A stretch of 64,000 bases of DNA from Massilia aurea. Its GTDB lineage: Bacteria; Pseudomonadota; Gammaproteobacteria; Burkholderiales; Burkholderiaceae_D. The notes beneath the pieces are model-generated. The model did not search any database, had not been told where the DNA came from, and was given only the letters and a program-made list of their open reading frames with translations. The position numbers and the translations under genes were made by a program. The stretch spans positions 434,001 to 498,000 of the forward strand of contig NZ_JANUGZ010000003.1 of the NCBI RefSeq assembly GCF_024753205.1. Reading direction: 5' to 3'. The first letter of the stretch is position 1. Each line of letters opens with the position of its first letter. Positions 9,069 to 17,621 of this stretch are shown piece by piece.

Positions 9069-9837
9069 GGGCCAGCCTCATTTGTTCGGTCAGCATTTCC
9101 AGCACCTGGTTGGTCATCGCGATGTAGTGCTCCGGGATGAAGCGCACCAGCTGGATCAGCATCAGCAAGCCAAAAATCGTCACCAGCGAAAAGCCCAGTG
9201 AAAACAGGTTCAGGCTGGGCGCGACGCGGTTCAGAAAACCAAAGCCGATCTGCACCACCACGGTGGAAAACACGAGCGGCAGCGCCAGCAGGATCGCGGC
9301 GGCAAATACCCAGCTCAGGTTCAGCGCCACGGCTTCGAGCAGCATCGGCTGCAAGCCGCCGCCGACCGGCCAGGCCAGAAAACTCTGGCCCAGCACCGCC
9401 ACCAGCACCAGGTGCGCGTCGATGGCGAAGAACACCAGCATCGCCACCAGCGCCATCAGGCTCGAAATCACGTCCGAGGCCTGGCCATTGACCGGGTCGT
9501 TCATGGTCGCCATCGAAAAGCCGATCTGGCTCGAGGCCAGGAAACCCAGCATGCTGATGGCCGCCATCGCGAACTGCAGCGCCAGGCCGATGACGGCGCC
9601 GATCACGGCCTGCTCGAACATCGCCAGCACGCCGGCCAGCGAAAACGCATCGGGCATCGCGCCCTTGCTCGTCAGCGGCAGCATCAGAAACGACAGCACC
9701 ACCGCCAGCAGCGCGCGCACCGGGATGGGGATCGTGCCGTCGCCCAGCACGGGCGCGGTGATCATCATCGCCATGATGCGGCAGAACGGCCACCACAGGG
9801 CGCCGATCAGCGGCATCAGGAAGCCGTACAGTTCCAT
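9058..9837 (-). CDS. fliR: Flagellar export gate protein FliR
   Basis: Membrane component of the FliPQR export gate, 259 residues, with six strongly hydrophobic segments and the family patterns APVLGDGTIPIPVRALLAVVLS (about 30-50) and GFLASSQIGFSMATMNDP (about 105). It precedes flhB, overlapping it, in the conserved fliP-fliQ-fliR-flhB-flhA order used by flagellar and virulence type III systems. The flagellar assignment follows from the surrounding genes. Confidence 0.94.
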   Translation of the reverse strand: MELYGFLMPLIGALWWPFCRIMAMMITAPVLGDGTIPIPVRALLAVVLSFLMLPLTSKGAMPDAFSLAGVLAMFEQAVIGAVIGLALQFAMAAISMLGFLASSQIGFSMATMNDPVNGQASDVISSLMALVAMLVFFAIDAHLVLVAVLGQSFLAWPVGGGLQPMLLEAVALNLSWVFAAAILLALPLVFSTVVVQIGFGFLNRVAPSLNLFSLGFSLVTIFGLLMLIQLVRFIPEHYIAMTNQVLEMLTEQMRLAHGR

Positions 9838-9853
9838 CGGCGCGCGCCCTGCC

Positions 9854-10123
9854 CTAGCCGACGAGCGTTGCGGCGCGCTGGAACACCGAGATGCAGTAAT
9901 CCATCAGCGTCGACGTCATCCAGTGGCCGGCCAGGATCACGGCCAGCAGCGTGACCAGCAGGCGGGGCAAAAAACTCAGCGTCTGTTCGTTGATCTGGGT
10001 GGCCGCCTGCACCAGCGCCACCAGCAGGCCGACCAGCAGGCCCGGGATCACCAGCACCATCACCATCAGCATGACAATCTGCAGGGCCTCGACCACGAGG
10101 TCGACGGCGATATCGGGACTCAT
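9854..10123 (-). CDS. fliQ: Flagellar export gate protein FliQ
   Basis: Small membrane protein of 89 residues with two hydrophobic helices separated by ATQINEQTLSFLPRL, the family signature (TQIxExTLxFxPK). Four FliQ subunits pack around FliP/FliR in the export gate. It lies between fliP and fliR with gaps of 33 and 16 nt. Confidence 0.94.
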   Translation of the reverse strand: MSPDIAVDLVVEALQIVMLMVMVLVIPGLLVGLLVALVQAATQINEQTLSFLPRLLVTLLAVILAGHWMTSTLMDYCISVFQRAATLVG

Positions 10124-10156
10124 CGCGATTCTCCCGTGGCCAGGCCGGGTTTGATA

Positions 10157-10936
10157 CTAGTACGCATGGATACTGCCGACCAGTGTGCTCACCGTGAGCG
10201 TCCAGCCATCGACCAGCACGAACAGCAGCAGCTTGAACGGCAGGGAAATGACAAGGGGCGAGAGCATCATCATGCCCATCGCCATCAGCACCGACGACAC
10301 CACCAGGTCGATGATCAGGAACGGGATGAACAGCATGGCGCCGATCTGGAACGCGGTCTTCAGTTCGGACAGCACGAACGCGGCCAGCTTGACGGGGAAG
10401 CTGTGCTGCTGCGGCGGCTGCGCCGTCGATTCTCCGGCCAGACGGGCGACCTGCGCCAGTGAGGCCTTGCTGGTCTGGGCCAGCATGAAGCGCGAGACGG
10501 GCTGTTCGGCGATGCGCAGTGCGGTCTCGAGGCCGATCTTGTCCTGGTCGTACGGCAAAAAGGCCTGGGTCCACACCTGCTCGCCCACGGGGCGCATCAC
10601 GAGGATGGTCAGGATCAGGGCGATGCCGGTGATGATCCGGGTGGGCAGGCCCTGCTGCAGGCCAAGCGCCTGGCGCAGCAACGACAGCACGATCACGAAG
10701 CGCGTGAAGCAGGTCATCATCATGACCATCACGGGCAGCAGCCCGAGCAGCGTCATGAGCACCAGGATCTGCGACTTGACGCTCATGCCGGCGCTGGTCG
10801 AGGTGGCGCCGGGCAGCACGCCGGCCAGCAGGTCCTGGTTCTGGGCCGCGGCCGGGACCGCCATCAGCAGCCCCACCAGCAGCGCTGACAGAAGCGCAGG
10901 GGCACGGGCCCTTACGCCCCCGGTAAAGCACATCAT
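10157..10936 (-). CDS. fliP: Flagellar export gate protein FliP
   Basis: Core of the export gate, 259 residues, with a cleavable N-terminal signal (about residues 1-31, ending PAAAQ) as expected for FliP. Signatures are LVLMTLLGLLPVMVMMMTCFTRFVIVLSLLRQALG and, near the C-terminus, FIPFLIIDLVVSSVLMAMGMMMLSP. Two in-frame ATGs (10936, 10933) both overlap the fliN stop. No fliO lies between fliN and fliP, where many systems have it. Confidence 0.95.
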   Translation of the reverse strand: MMCFTGGVRARAPALLSALLVGLLMAVPAAAQNQDLLAGVLPGATSTSAGMSVKSQILVLMTLLGLLPVMVMMMTCFTRFVIVLSLLRQALGLQQGLPTRIITGIALILTILVMRPVGEQVWTQAFLPYDQDKIGLETALRIAEQPVSRFMLAQTSKASLAQVARLAGESTAQPPQQHSFPVKLAAFVLSELKTAFQIGAMLFIPFLIIDLVVSSVLMAMGMMMLSPLVISLPFKLLLFVLVDGWTLTVSTLVGSIHAY

Positions 10937-11289
10937 GGCGCGAGAATGTCCAGGTTCAGGCCTTCGAGATCGATCACCTTCAGGCCGTACTGCTCGCCCG
11001 CGACCACCACTTCGGCGCGGCCGATCGGGGTGCCGTTGACCTTGATGACCAGCGGCTCGCCGGCCAGCGAATCAAGGGGCAGCACCGACGATGGCCCGAT
11101 GTCCATCAGCTCCTGCAGCGAGATGCGCACCGAACCGACTTCGAGGGTCAGCGTGACAGGGATGCGCCGCATCATCTGCGGCAGCTGGCGCGCGCCGCTC
11201 CGGCCGGCGGCGGCGCGCAACGCATCCTCGCTGTCCAGATCGTCAATGATGACGTCACCACTCAGTTGCTCGTTGAGATTCATGTCCAT
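10933..11289 (-). CDS. fliN: Flagellar motor switch protein FliN
   Basis: C-ring protein of 118 residues. The C-terminal SpoA domain (about 40-115) contains IPVTLTLEVGSVRISLQELMDIGPSSVLPLDS and VVVAGEQYGLKVIDL. The N-terminal 35 residues are acidic and short. The start overlaps the fliM stop by one base (TAATG) and the stop overlaps the fliP start, so switch and export genes are translationally coupled. Confidence 0.94.
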   Translation of the reverse strand: MDMNLNEQLSGDVIIDDLDSEDALRAAAGRSGARQLPQMMRRIPVTLTLEVGSVRISLQELMDIGPSSVLPLDSLAGEPLVIKVNGTPIGRAEVVVAGEQYGLKVIDLEGLNLDILAP

Positions 11290-12215
11290 TATTCGGCATC
11301 TTCAAAAGAGGTTAAACACAGCTTGCCCTTGTGCTCGGCCACCGCGGCGGTGAACAGGCGGGAGTTGTCCAGCACGACATCGGCACGACCGACCGACACC
11401 GGAATCACATCCCCGACCTGCAGTCCGAACAGCGTGCCGAGCGTGATCTCCTTGCTCACCAGGCAGCCTTCAAGCTTGACTTCGAGACGCGAGGCCAGTG
11501 GTTCACCGGGCATGCGCGCCCCGCCCGACGCCCGCACGGCGCCGCGGTCGGCCTTGACGCCCTGCAGTACGCAAGCCATCAGGGCATGGTCGAGCCCGAT
11601 CCAGATCTGCCCTTCCGGCGCGGCCTGGGTTGGCTCATCGGTATCACGCCGGCCGTACTGGGCGCGCAGCATGGCGCGCAGCACCCAGCCGGTCTTGCCT
11701 GGTGCACCCGCCGGCACGATTGCGGCGCCGGCGCCGGCGCTGGCCTTGACGGGCGCGGGCGGGCTGTCCAGCCGTGCCAGGCCGTCGGCCACACGTGCAT
11801 CGAGAAGGCTTGCCAATTGCTGGGCCAGCGTGACAGCAAGACGCTCCTCGGTCGCTGTCACACGTTCTGCAACCGGAGTTTGCTGCACTGCAGCAGGATT
11901 CGACGGCTGACGGCGTGCGTAACGCCCTTCCAGCAGCCCCAGAAGCAGGGTCCGCTCGAAGGCCACAGCCGCTACGCCGTATGGGCCACTGATCCCCAGC
12001 CAGCGCAGTCCTGGCTGCTCCGGCGCCCGCTCGAAGGCAAGGTGTTCAAGGCGGTATGCGCCCCAGTGCCGGCGCCCGCCAGGCGATGCCATTTCGGCAC
12101 CAATCGCCTCGGCCAGACCGGCAGCAAACGCTGGAAGCAGATGCACCGGACGCCCCAGCAGGCACGGATCGAGCACCTGATGGTCGCGTCTTCGGTCAAG
12201 TTGATTGATTGGCAT
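11289..12215 (-). CDS. fliM: Divergent FliM motor-switch protein lacking the CheY-binding motif
   Basis: C-ring protein of 308 residues, first gene of the leftward operon. The C-terminal SpoA domain (about 225-305) is clear: GEPLASRLEVKLEGCLVSKEITLGTLFGLQVGDVIPV. The middle region is weakly conserved. The N-terminus (MPINQLDRRRDHQVLDPCLL) has no EIDALL-type CheY-P binding peptide, which canonical FliM proteins carry in the first about 20 residues. Position before fliN and the SpoA domain support FliM. Secondary (lateral) FliM proteins are known to lack the CheY motif, so this motor is probably not reversed by CheY-P. Confidence 0.88.
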   Translation of the reverse strand: MPINQLDRRRDHQVLDPCLLGRPVHLLPAFAAGLAEAIGAEMASPGGRRHWGAYRLEHLAFERAPEQPGLRWLGISGPYGVAAVAFERTLLLGLLEGRYARRQPSNPAAVQQTPVAERVTATEERLAVTLAQQLASLLDARVADGLARLDSPPAPVKASAGAGAAIVPAGAPGKTGWVLRAMLRAQYGRRDTDEPTQAAPEGQIWIGLDHALMACVLQGVKADRGAVRASGGARMPGEPLASRLEVKLEGCLVSKEITLGTLFGLQVGDVIPVSVGRADVVLDNSRLFTAAVAEHKGKLCLTSFEDAE

Positions 12216-12266
12216 CTGTATTTATCAAAAGTTAATGTCACATTGCTTTGATTCCCGGCAGCAATA

Positions 12267-12293
12267 ATTATACAGTGACTTTTGCCGCCGCAA
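12267..12293 (-). promoter_or_regulatory. Candidate sigma-70 promoter of the fliM operon
   Basis: On the minus strand a perfect TATAAT (plus positions 12267-12272) is preceded 15 bp earlier by TTGCGG (12288-12293). The spacing is short. The start point would be about 45 nt upstream of the fliM ATG. Confidence 0.5.
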
Positions 12294-12475
12294 GTTTGAC
12301 ATATCACTTTGATTTATCATTTGCCCTACGGTAATATCTAGTCGTTGCATCGCAGCATCACCCTGTTTTCAGAGTGAGCGCCTAGGGGAAAAGGATTCTT
12401 TCTGCATGAGGTGAGTCGCTCGACGTACTGACTCGCCAAGCCCGGATTTAACAATTTCATAACGGAAAATTCGGA

Positions 12476-12502
12476 AAAAGCGGTATTTTTTGTCGCCGAT
12501 GA
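12476..12502 (+). promoter_or_regulatory. Candidate sigma-28 promoter of fliE
   Basis: AAAA (12476-12479), a 15-nt spacer and GCCGATGA (12495-12502) match the FliA consensus TAAA-N15-GCCGATAA at 10 of 12 positions. The -10 element lies 28 nt upstream of the fliE ATG. Confidence 0.5.
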
Positions 12503-12529
12503 ACAACACTAAATTTTGAAGGAAACACG

Positions 12530-12880
12530 ATGGCAATGGAACTTGCCGGCCTCATTCGGGCCGATCTGGCACAACTAAGCAACGATGCGAGTCGCCTGGC
12601 CATCGCCCCGGCTGCCGCATCATTTGCCGAGCTCGGCGCTCCGTCGGGCGGGACGAGTGCTTTTTCATTTACCCAAGCCATGCAGAGCGCCATTGCCGGC
12701 GTCGATGCGCAGGACCAGGCCGCGAGCGCCCGGGTCACGGCGGTTGAGACCGGCAAGAGCGACGACCTGGTCGGCGCCATGCTGGCCAGCCAGGAAGCCA
12801 GCCTCTCGTTCTCGATGCTGATGCAAGTACGCAACAAGGTCATGGGCGCAGTCGATGAACTGCTCAAGCTCCCGATCTGA
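12530..12880 (+). CDS. fliE: Flagellar hook-basal body complex protein FliE
   Basis: MS ring-rod junction protein of 116 residues. The first half is low-complexity; the conserved C-terminal half reads FSFTQAMQSAIAGVDAQDQAASARV and ends SFSMLMQVRNKVMGAVDELLKLPI, the family signature (QxRNKLVxAYxEIMxMQV-like). A strong ribosome site GAAGGAAA precedes the ATG. It is first in the rightward fliEFGHIJ operon. Confidence 0.95.
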   Translation: MAMELAGLIRADLAQLSNDASRLAIAPAAASFAELGAPSGGTSAFSFTQAMQSAIAGVDAQDQAASARVTAVETGKSDDLVGAMLASQEASLSFSMLMQVRNKVMGAVDELLKLPI

Positions 12881-12903
12881 TTCTTTCGATAAGCGACGCT
12901 CAC

Positions 12904-14577
12904 GTGCTCTCCTCCCTCAAGTCCCCCTTCAGCGGCAAGTTCGCGCTGCCCGCGCTGCCGCCGCTGCTGCGCAACAACCTGCCGCTGATGCTGGGCCTGG
13001 CCGTGGCGGTCACCGCTGCCGTCATGATGTTCATGTGGCAGGATCAATCGAGCTACAAGCCGGTCTTCGGCGCGCGCGAGAAAGTCGTCGCTGCCGACAT
13101 GATGACGGTGCTCGAAGCCGAACAGATTCCCTACCGTGTCCATCCGGACAGCGGCCAGGTGCTGGTGCCGTCGTCGCAGCTGGGCAAGGTGCGCATGCTG
13201 CTCGCGGCCAAGGGCGTGACCGCCCAGCTGCCGGCCGGCCTCGAACTGATGGACCGCAACGACCCGCTCGGCGTGTCGCAGTTCGTGCAGGACGTGCGGT
13301 TCCGGCGCGGCCTCGAAGGCGAGCTGGCGCAAAGCATCCTGACGATGGATTCGATCGCCAGCGCGCGCGTGCACCTGGCCATCGCGAAGACCAGCTCGTT
13401 CGTGACGGGCAATGCCGATGGCAACTCGGCGTCGGTCGTGGTCGCCGTCAAGCCGGGCCGCAGCCTGGGCAATGAACAGATCGCCGCCATCGTCAACATG
13501 GTCTCGGGCAGCGTGGCGGGCCTGTCGCCGCAGCGCGTCTCGCTGGTCGACCAGGCCGGTAACTACCTGTCCGCGCGGATCGACCTGGCCGACGGCTTCG
13601 ATGGCGCCACGCAGGGCGACACGGCCGCAAAACGCCATGCCGACGAGGTGCGCTCCAACGTCAACGACCTGCTCGCGCCGATCCTGGGCATGGCCAACTA
13701 CAAGGTCAGCGTCACCGCCGCCGTGGATAACGACCGCGTCGAGGAAACCCAGGAAAAATACGGCGAAGCACCGAAGGTCACCAGCGAAGCCATGCGCGAA
13801 GAGATGGAAAAAAGCCGCATGGCGATGGGCGTGCCGGGCACGCTGTCGAACCGGCCGCCGGCGCCTGCCACCGCCGACGCGGCGGGCGCCCCGCCTGCCG
13901 AAAAAACCGACGATGGCAATGCGCGCAAGAACGCCACCACCCGCCAGTACGCGTATGACCGCGCGATCACGCAGATCAAGCGCGAGCGCGGCCGTCTGAA
14001 AAAACTGTCGGTGGCCGTGGTGCTCAATGCGAGCAGCGCCGCCGACGGCAAGGCCTGGACCCCGGCCGAACTGACGAATATCGAGAAAATCCTGGCCGGC
14101 GGCCTGGGCATCGACGCTGCGCGCGGCGATGTGCTGGCCGTGTCGGCCATGAAATTCCCGGCCGCGCCGGTGGAACAGGCCTGGTGGCAGGAACGCGACA
14201 ATATCGTCGACATGGCGAGCTGGCTCCTGTGGGCCGTGGGCGCGCTGCTGGCGTACTTCCTGCTGGCCCGGCCACTGCTGCGCGCGGTCACCACGCGCCT
14301 CGCGCCGTCATCGCCGTCGACGGCCACGCCCGCACTGGCGGGCGCCGCAGCAGCGCCGCTCACCGCGCTGCCGGCCGGCGTCACGGCGCTCGAAGCGCCC
14401 GCGCAGGGCAGCCCGGGCGCCGTCATTCCCCTGCTCGAAAACTATGACTTGCCGCCGTCCGGCTCGCCGGTCGACGTCATGGTCGATCACCTGAGAGTGC
14501 TGGCGGCCAAAGAGCCGGAGCGCGTCGCCGAAGTCGTCAAACAATGGGTACAGAAAAAACATGGCCGAACTGAATAA
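12904..14577 (+). CDS. fliF: Flagellar MS-ring protein FliF
   Basis: Inner-membrane base ring, 557 residues, from GTG 12904. The first transmembrane helix is at about 27-46 and the second at about 440-458 (ASWLLWAVGALLAYFLLARPLL). The periplasmic ring-building motifs (YxPVFG, LLAAKGVTAQLPAGLELMDRNDPLGVSQFVQ) lie between. The cytoplasmic C-terminal tail that binds FliG is short (VAEVVKQWVQKKHGR). The end overlaps the fliG start by 17 bp. Confidence 0.95.
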   Translation: MLSSLKSPFSGKFALPALPPLLRNNLPLMLGLAVAVTAAVMMFMWQDQSSYKPVFGAREKVVAADMMTVLEAEQIPYRVHPDSGQVLVPSSQLGKVRMLLAAKGVTAQLPAGLELMDRNDPLGVSQFVQDVRFRRGLEGELAQSILTMDSIASARVHLAIAKTSSFVTGNADGNSASVVVAVKPGRSLGNEQIAAIVNMVSGSVAGLSPQRVSLVDQAGNYLSARIDLADGFDGATQGDTAAKRHADEVRSNVNDLLAPILGMANYKVSVTAAVDNDRVEETQEKYGEAPKVTSEAMREEMEKSRMAMGVPGTLSNRPPAPATADAAGAPPAEKTDDGNARKNATTRQYAYDRAITQIKRERGRLKKLSVAVVLNASSAADGKAWTPAELTNIEKILAGGLGIDAARGDVLAVSAMKFPAAPVEQAWWQERDNIVDMASWLLWAVGALLAYFLLARPLLRAVTTRLAPSSPSTATPALAGAAAAPLTALPAGVTALEAPAQGSPGAVIPLLENYDLPPSGSPVDVMVDHLRVLAAKEPERVAEVVKQWVQKKHGRTE

Positions 14578-15589
14578 CGTGGAAGACAGCGATCTCGAGG
14601 CTGGTCTGAGTCCGGTCGAACAGGCCGCCATCGTGCTGCTCTCGATCGGTGAAGAGCAGGCTGCGGCGGTGCTGCGCTGCCTCGAGCGCGACGAGTTGAT
14701 GGAGCTGACCCAGGTCATGTCGCGCATGAGCGGCATCAAGGTCGACACCGTCAAATCGGCGCTGCAGAGTTTCTTCGACGACTACCGCCAGCAAAGCGGT
14801 CTGCATGGCGCCTCTCGCAGCTACCTGAAGCGCTCGCTGGACCTCGCGCTGGGCAGCGACATCGCCAACAGCGTGCTCAATTCGATCTATGGCGATGCAA
14901 TCCGCCCGAAAATGGCGCGCCTGCAGTACGCGTCGCCAAAATGGCTGGCCGAATTCGTCTCGAGCGAGCACGTGCAGATGCAGGCCGTGTTCCTGGCCTT
15001 CCTGCCACCGGCGCTGGCCTCGCAAATCCTCGAAGCGCTGCCGCTGGAAGGCCGTGAACTGGTACTGCTGAACATGGCGCGCCTGGACGAGATCGACCGC
15101 GATGTGCTGCACGAGCTCGAAGAGCTGGTGGGCCGCTGCCTGGCCGCGCTCGACACGCAAAGCGCCAGCGTGGAAGGCGTGCGCCAGGTTGCCGACATCC
15201 TCAACCGCCTGCAGGACAACCGGGCCGGCATGGTCGAACTGCTGCGCGCCCACGACCCCGAGGTCGTCTCGCAGATCGAGATGTCGATGTACGACTTCTT
15301 CATCCTGTCGCGCCAGACCGAACAGGTCATCGCGCGCCTGCTCGACGACGTGCCGCTGGAGCAGTGGGCGATTGCCCTGAAGGGCGCCGAAGCGCCGCTG
15401 CGCGACACCATCCTGGCCGCCATGCCGCGCCGCCAGGCGCAAAGCTTCGAAGACCTGATGCGCCGCTCCGGGCCGGTGCCGATGTCGCGCATCGAGCAGA
15501 CCCGCCGCGAAATCATGACCACGGTCAAGGAGCTGGCCGACGCCGGCGAGATCGACATCCAGCTGTTTGCCGAAGCGACCGCCGAATGA
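14561..15589 (+). CDS. fliG: Flagellar motor switch protein FliG
   Basis: C-ring rotor protein of 342 residues that contacts the stator. It shows the N-domain LSPVEQAAIVLLSIGEEQAAAVLRCL, the middle-domain EHVQMQAVFLAFLPPALASQILEALP and the C-terminal torque domain (about 230-335) with the charged helix VIARLLDDVPLEQWAIALKGAEAPLRDTILAAMPRRQAQ. The stop overlaps the fliH start (ATGA). Length and domain order are normal. Confidence 0.96.
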   Translation: MAELNNVEDSDLEAGLSPVEQAAIVLLSIGEEQAAAVLRCLERDELMELTQVMSRMSGIKVDTVKSALQSFFDDYRQQSGLHGASRSYLKRSLDLALGSDIANSVLNSIYGDAIRPKMARLQYASPKWLAEFVSSEHVQMQAVFLAFLPPALASQILEALPLEGRELVLLNMARLDEIDRDVLHELEELVGRCLAALDTQSASVEGVRQVADILNRLQDNRAGMVELLRAHDPEVVSQIEMSMYDFFILSRQTEQVIARLLDDVPLEQWAIALKGAEAPLRDTILAAMPRRQAQSFEDLMRRSGPVPMSRIEQTRREIMTTVKELADAGEIDIQLFAEATAE

Positions 15590-16272
15590 AGCCGTTTCGC
15601 ACTTACCACTTTCCGCCGCTGCACCAGTTCAGCACGGCGCGCCCTGCCGGCGCGTCTGCCGGCGGCGCAGGTGGCAATGCTGCCGACGAGTGGCAAAGCG
15701 CGCTGGCCGACGGCTATCGCCAGGGCCAGCGTGACGGTTACGAAGTGGGCCTGGACCAGGGCCGCGCCGACGGTATTGCCGCTGGCAAGATCGAGGGCCT
15801 CGAACGGGGCATCGACGAAGGCCGCGCGATGGCGCTCGAGAGCTTCGAGCAACTGGCCAAGCCGGTCGACGCGATGCTCAAAAGCCTCAAGAAACTCAAG
15901 ACCGATCTGCGCGCCGCGCAGCGCACCGAAGTGGTCGACCTGGTGGGCAAGATCGCGCGCCAGGTGATCCGCGCCGAACTGGCGCTGCAACCGGTGCAGC
16001 TGCTCTCGCTGGTCGAGGAGGCGCTGGCCGTGATGCCGCCGTCTCGCGACCAGGTCGAGGTGTTCATGAATCCGGAAGAACTGCGCCGCGTGCTGGAACT
16101 CGATCCGAAGCGCGCCAAGAAATGGACGATCCTGCCCGACCCGGCGCTCGACGCCGGCGAATGCCGGGTGCGTTCAGGCGACCATGAAGTCGATGCCGGG
16201 TGCCAGGGGCGCCTTGCGGCCGTGATGGAACAGGTCCAGGACCAGTTGCTGGGTGAAGGGGAACGGGCATGA
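15586..16272 (+). CDS. fliH: Flagellar export stator FliH
   Basis: Regulator of the export ATPase FliI, 228 residues from the ATG that overlaps the fliG stop. The middle has the family's glycine-spaced coiled region (GYRQGQRDGYEVGLDQGRADGIAAGKIEGLERG, residues about 42-75; GxxxG repeats), followed by the FliI-binding C-domain with VDLVGKIARQVIRAEL. The stop overlaps fliI by 4 bp. Confidence 0.92.
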   Translation: MKPFRTYHFPPLHQFSTARPAGASAGGAGGNAADEWQSALADGYRQGQRDGYEVGLDQGRADGIAAGKIEGLERGIDEGRAMALESFEQLAKPVDAMLKSLKKLKTDLRAAQRTEVVDLVGKIARQVIRAELALQPVQLLSLVEEALAVMPPSRDQVEVFMNPEELRRVLELDPKRAKKWTILPDPALDAGECRVRSGDHEVDAGCQGRLAAVMEQVQDQLLGEGERA

Positions 16273-17621
16273 CGGGGTTGGCGCAGTCAATCGCAAATTC
16301 GCTGTCGCATTCGCTGGCTGACTCGCTGCGCGCCGTCGAACTCGGCGCGGTGCCGGTGGCCACGCCCACCGGGCGCCTGGTCGGCGCCCAGGGGCTGCTG
16401 CTGGAAGCGAGCGGCTGCCGCCTGCACACGGGCCAGCGCTGCCGCATCGAGACGGTCGATGGCGAGTGGCTCGACGCGCAGGTAGTCGGCTTTCGCGACA
16501 AGGTCTCGTACCTGATGCCGTTCAAGAAAGCGACCGGCCTGGCCACCGGCGCGCGCGTGCTGCCGGCTGCGGACAAGGCCGATCTGATGATCGGCCCGAG
16601 CTGGATGGGCCGCATGGTCAACGGCCTGGGCGAGCCGATCGATGGCCTGGGCCGCCTGGGTGGCGACCAGCCACTTGCCCCTGCCCCGCCGCGCGTCAAT
16701 CCACTCAAGAAAACCCCGGTGGACGAACCGCTCGACGTGGGCGTACGCGCCATCAATGCGATGCTCACCATCGGCAAGGGCCAGCGCGTCGGCCTGATGG
16801 CCGGTTCCGGCGTCGGTAAATCGGTGCTGCTGGGCCTGATCACGCGCCAGACCGTGGCGGATGTGGTCGTGGTTGGCCTGATCGGCGAGCGCAATCGCGA
16901 GGTGCGCGAATTCGTCGAGCGCTCGCTCGGGCCCGAAGGCCTGAAGCGCGCCGTTCTGGTGGTCGCGCCGGCCGACGACAGCCCGCTGATGCGCGTCATG
17001 GCGACCGAGCTGTGCCATTCGGTGGCGGCGCATTTCCGCGACCGCGGCCAGAACGTGCTGCTGCTGTGCGATTCGCTGACCCGTTACGCGATGGCGCTGC
17101 GCGAAGTGGCGCTGTCGCTCGGCGAGCCGCCGGCCACTCGCGGCTATCCGCCATCGGTGTTTTCGAACATGCCGCAACTGGTCGAATCGGCCGGCAATGG
17201 CGAGAACCCGCAAGGCAGCATGAGCGCGATCTACACGGTGCTGGCCGAAGGCGACGACCAGCAGGATCCGGTGGTCGACTCGGCGCGCGCTATTTTGGAC
17301 GGCCACATCGTGCTCACGCGCGAACTGGCCGAGCGCGGCCACTACCCCGCAATCGACATTGCACAATCGATCTCGCGCTGCATGGCGCAGGTGGTCACGC
17401 CGGAGCACACGCTGGCCGCGCGCAAGCTCAAGGCGGCCCTGGCGCGCCATGCGCGCGTGCGCGACCTGATCCCGCTGGGCGCGTATGTGCCGGGCGCCGA
17501 CCCGGAGACCGACCGCGCGGTGGCGCTGCAACCGCATATCGAGACGTTCCTGTGCCAGGGCACGCGCGAAGGCGCCCCCATCGACAACTGCATCGACACC
17601 CTGAAAGCGATCATGGCATGA
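16269..17621 (+). CDS. fliI: Flagellar export ATPase FliI
   Basis: Hexameric ATPase that prepares substrates for export, 450 residues. Walker A is GSGVGKS at about residues 178-184 within MAGSGVGKSVLLGLI. Walker B/PROSITE ATPase motif regions are NVLLLCDSLTRYAMALRE (about 260-277) and GYPPSVFSNMPQLVESAG. The N-terminal beta domain and C-terminal domain are present. It sits in the standard fliH-fliI-fliJ order with 4-bp overlaps on both sides. Confidence 0.97.
   Translation: MTGLAQSIANSLSHSLADSLRAVELGAVPVATPTGRLVGAQGLLLEASGCRLHTGQRCRIETVDGEWLDAQVVGFRDKVSYLMPFKKATGLATGARVLPAADKADLMIGPSWMGRMVNGLGEPIDGLGRLGGDQPLAPAPPRVNPLKKTPVDEPLDVGVRAINAMLTIGKGQRVGLMAGSGVGKSVLLGLITRQTVADVVVVGLIGERNREVREFVERSLGPEGLKRAVLVVAPADDSPLMRVMATELCHSVAAHFRDRGQNVLLLCDSLTRYAMALREVALSLGEPPATRGYPPSVFSNMPQLVESAGNGENPQGSMSAIYTVLAEGDDQQDPVVDSARAILDGHIVLTRELAERGHYPAIDIAQSISRCMAQVVTPEHTLAARKLKAALARHARVRDLIPLGAYVPGADPETDRAVALQPHIETFLCQGTREGAPIDNCIDTLKAIMA

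Larger units (their letters stand above)
12216..12529. promoter_or_regulatory. Divergent regulatory region fliM/fliE
   Basis: This 314-bp AT-richer gap is the only space between the two divergent flagellar operons. It holds the leftward TATAAT box, a rightward TTGATT-N17-TAATAT (12309-12337), a TTGCCCTACGGTAAT element (12321-12335) also seen near flagellin and flgA/flgB, an imperfect inverted repeat GGTGAGTC...GACTCGCC (about 12409-12436), and a FliA-like box just before fliE. No ORF is credible. In Flag-2 loci of enterobacteria the regulator gene lafK occupies this position; it is absent here. Confidence 0.6.
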
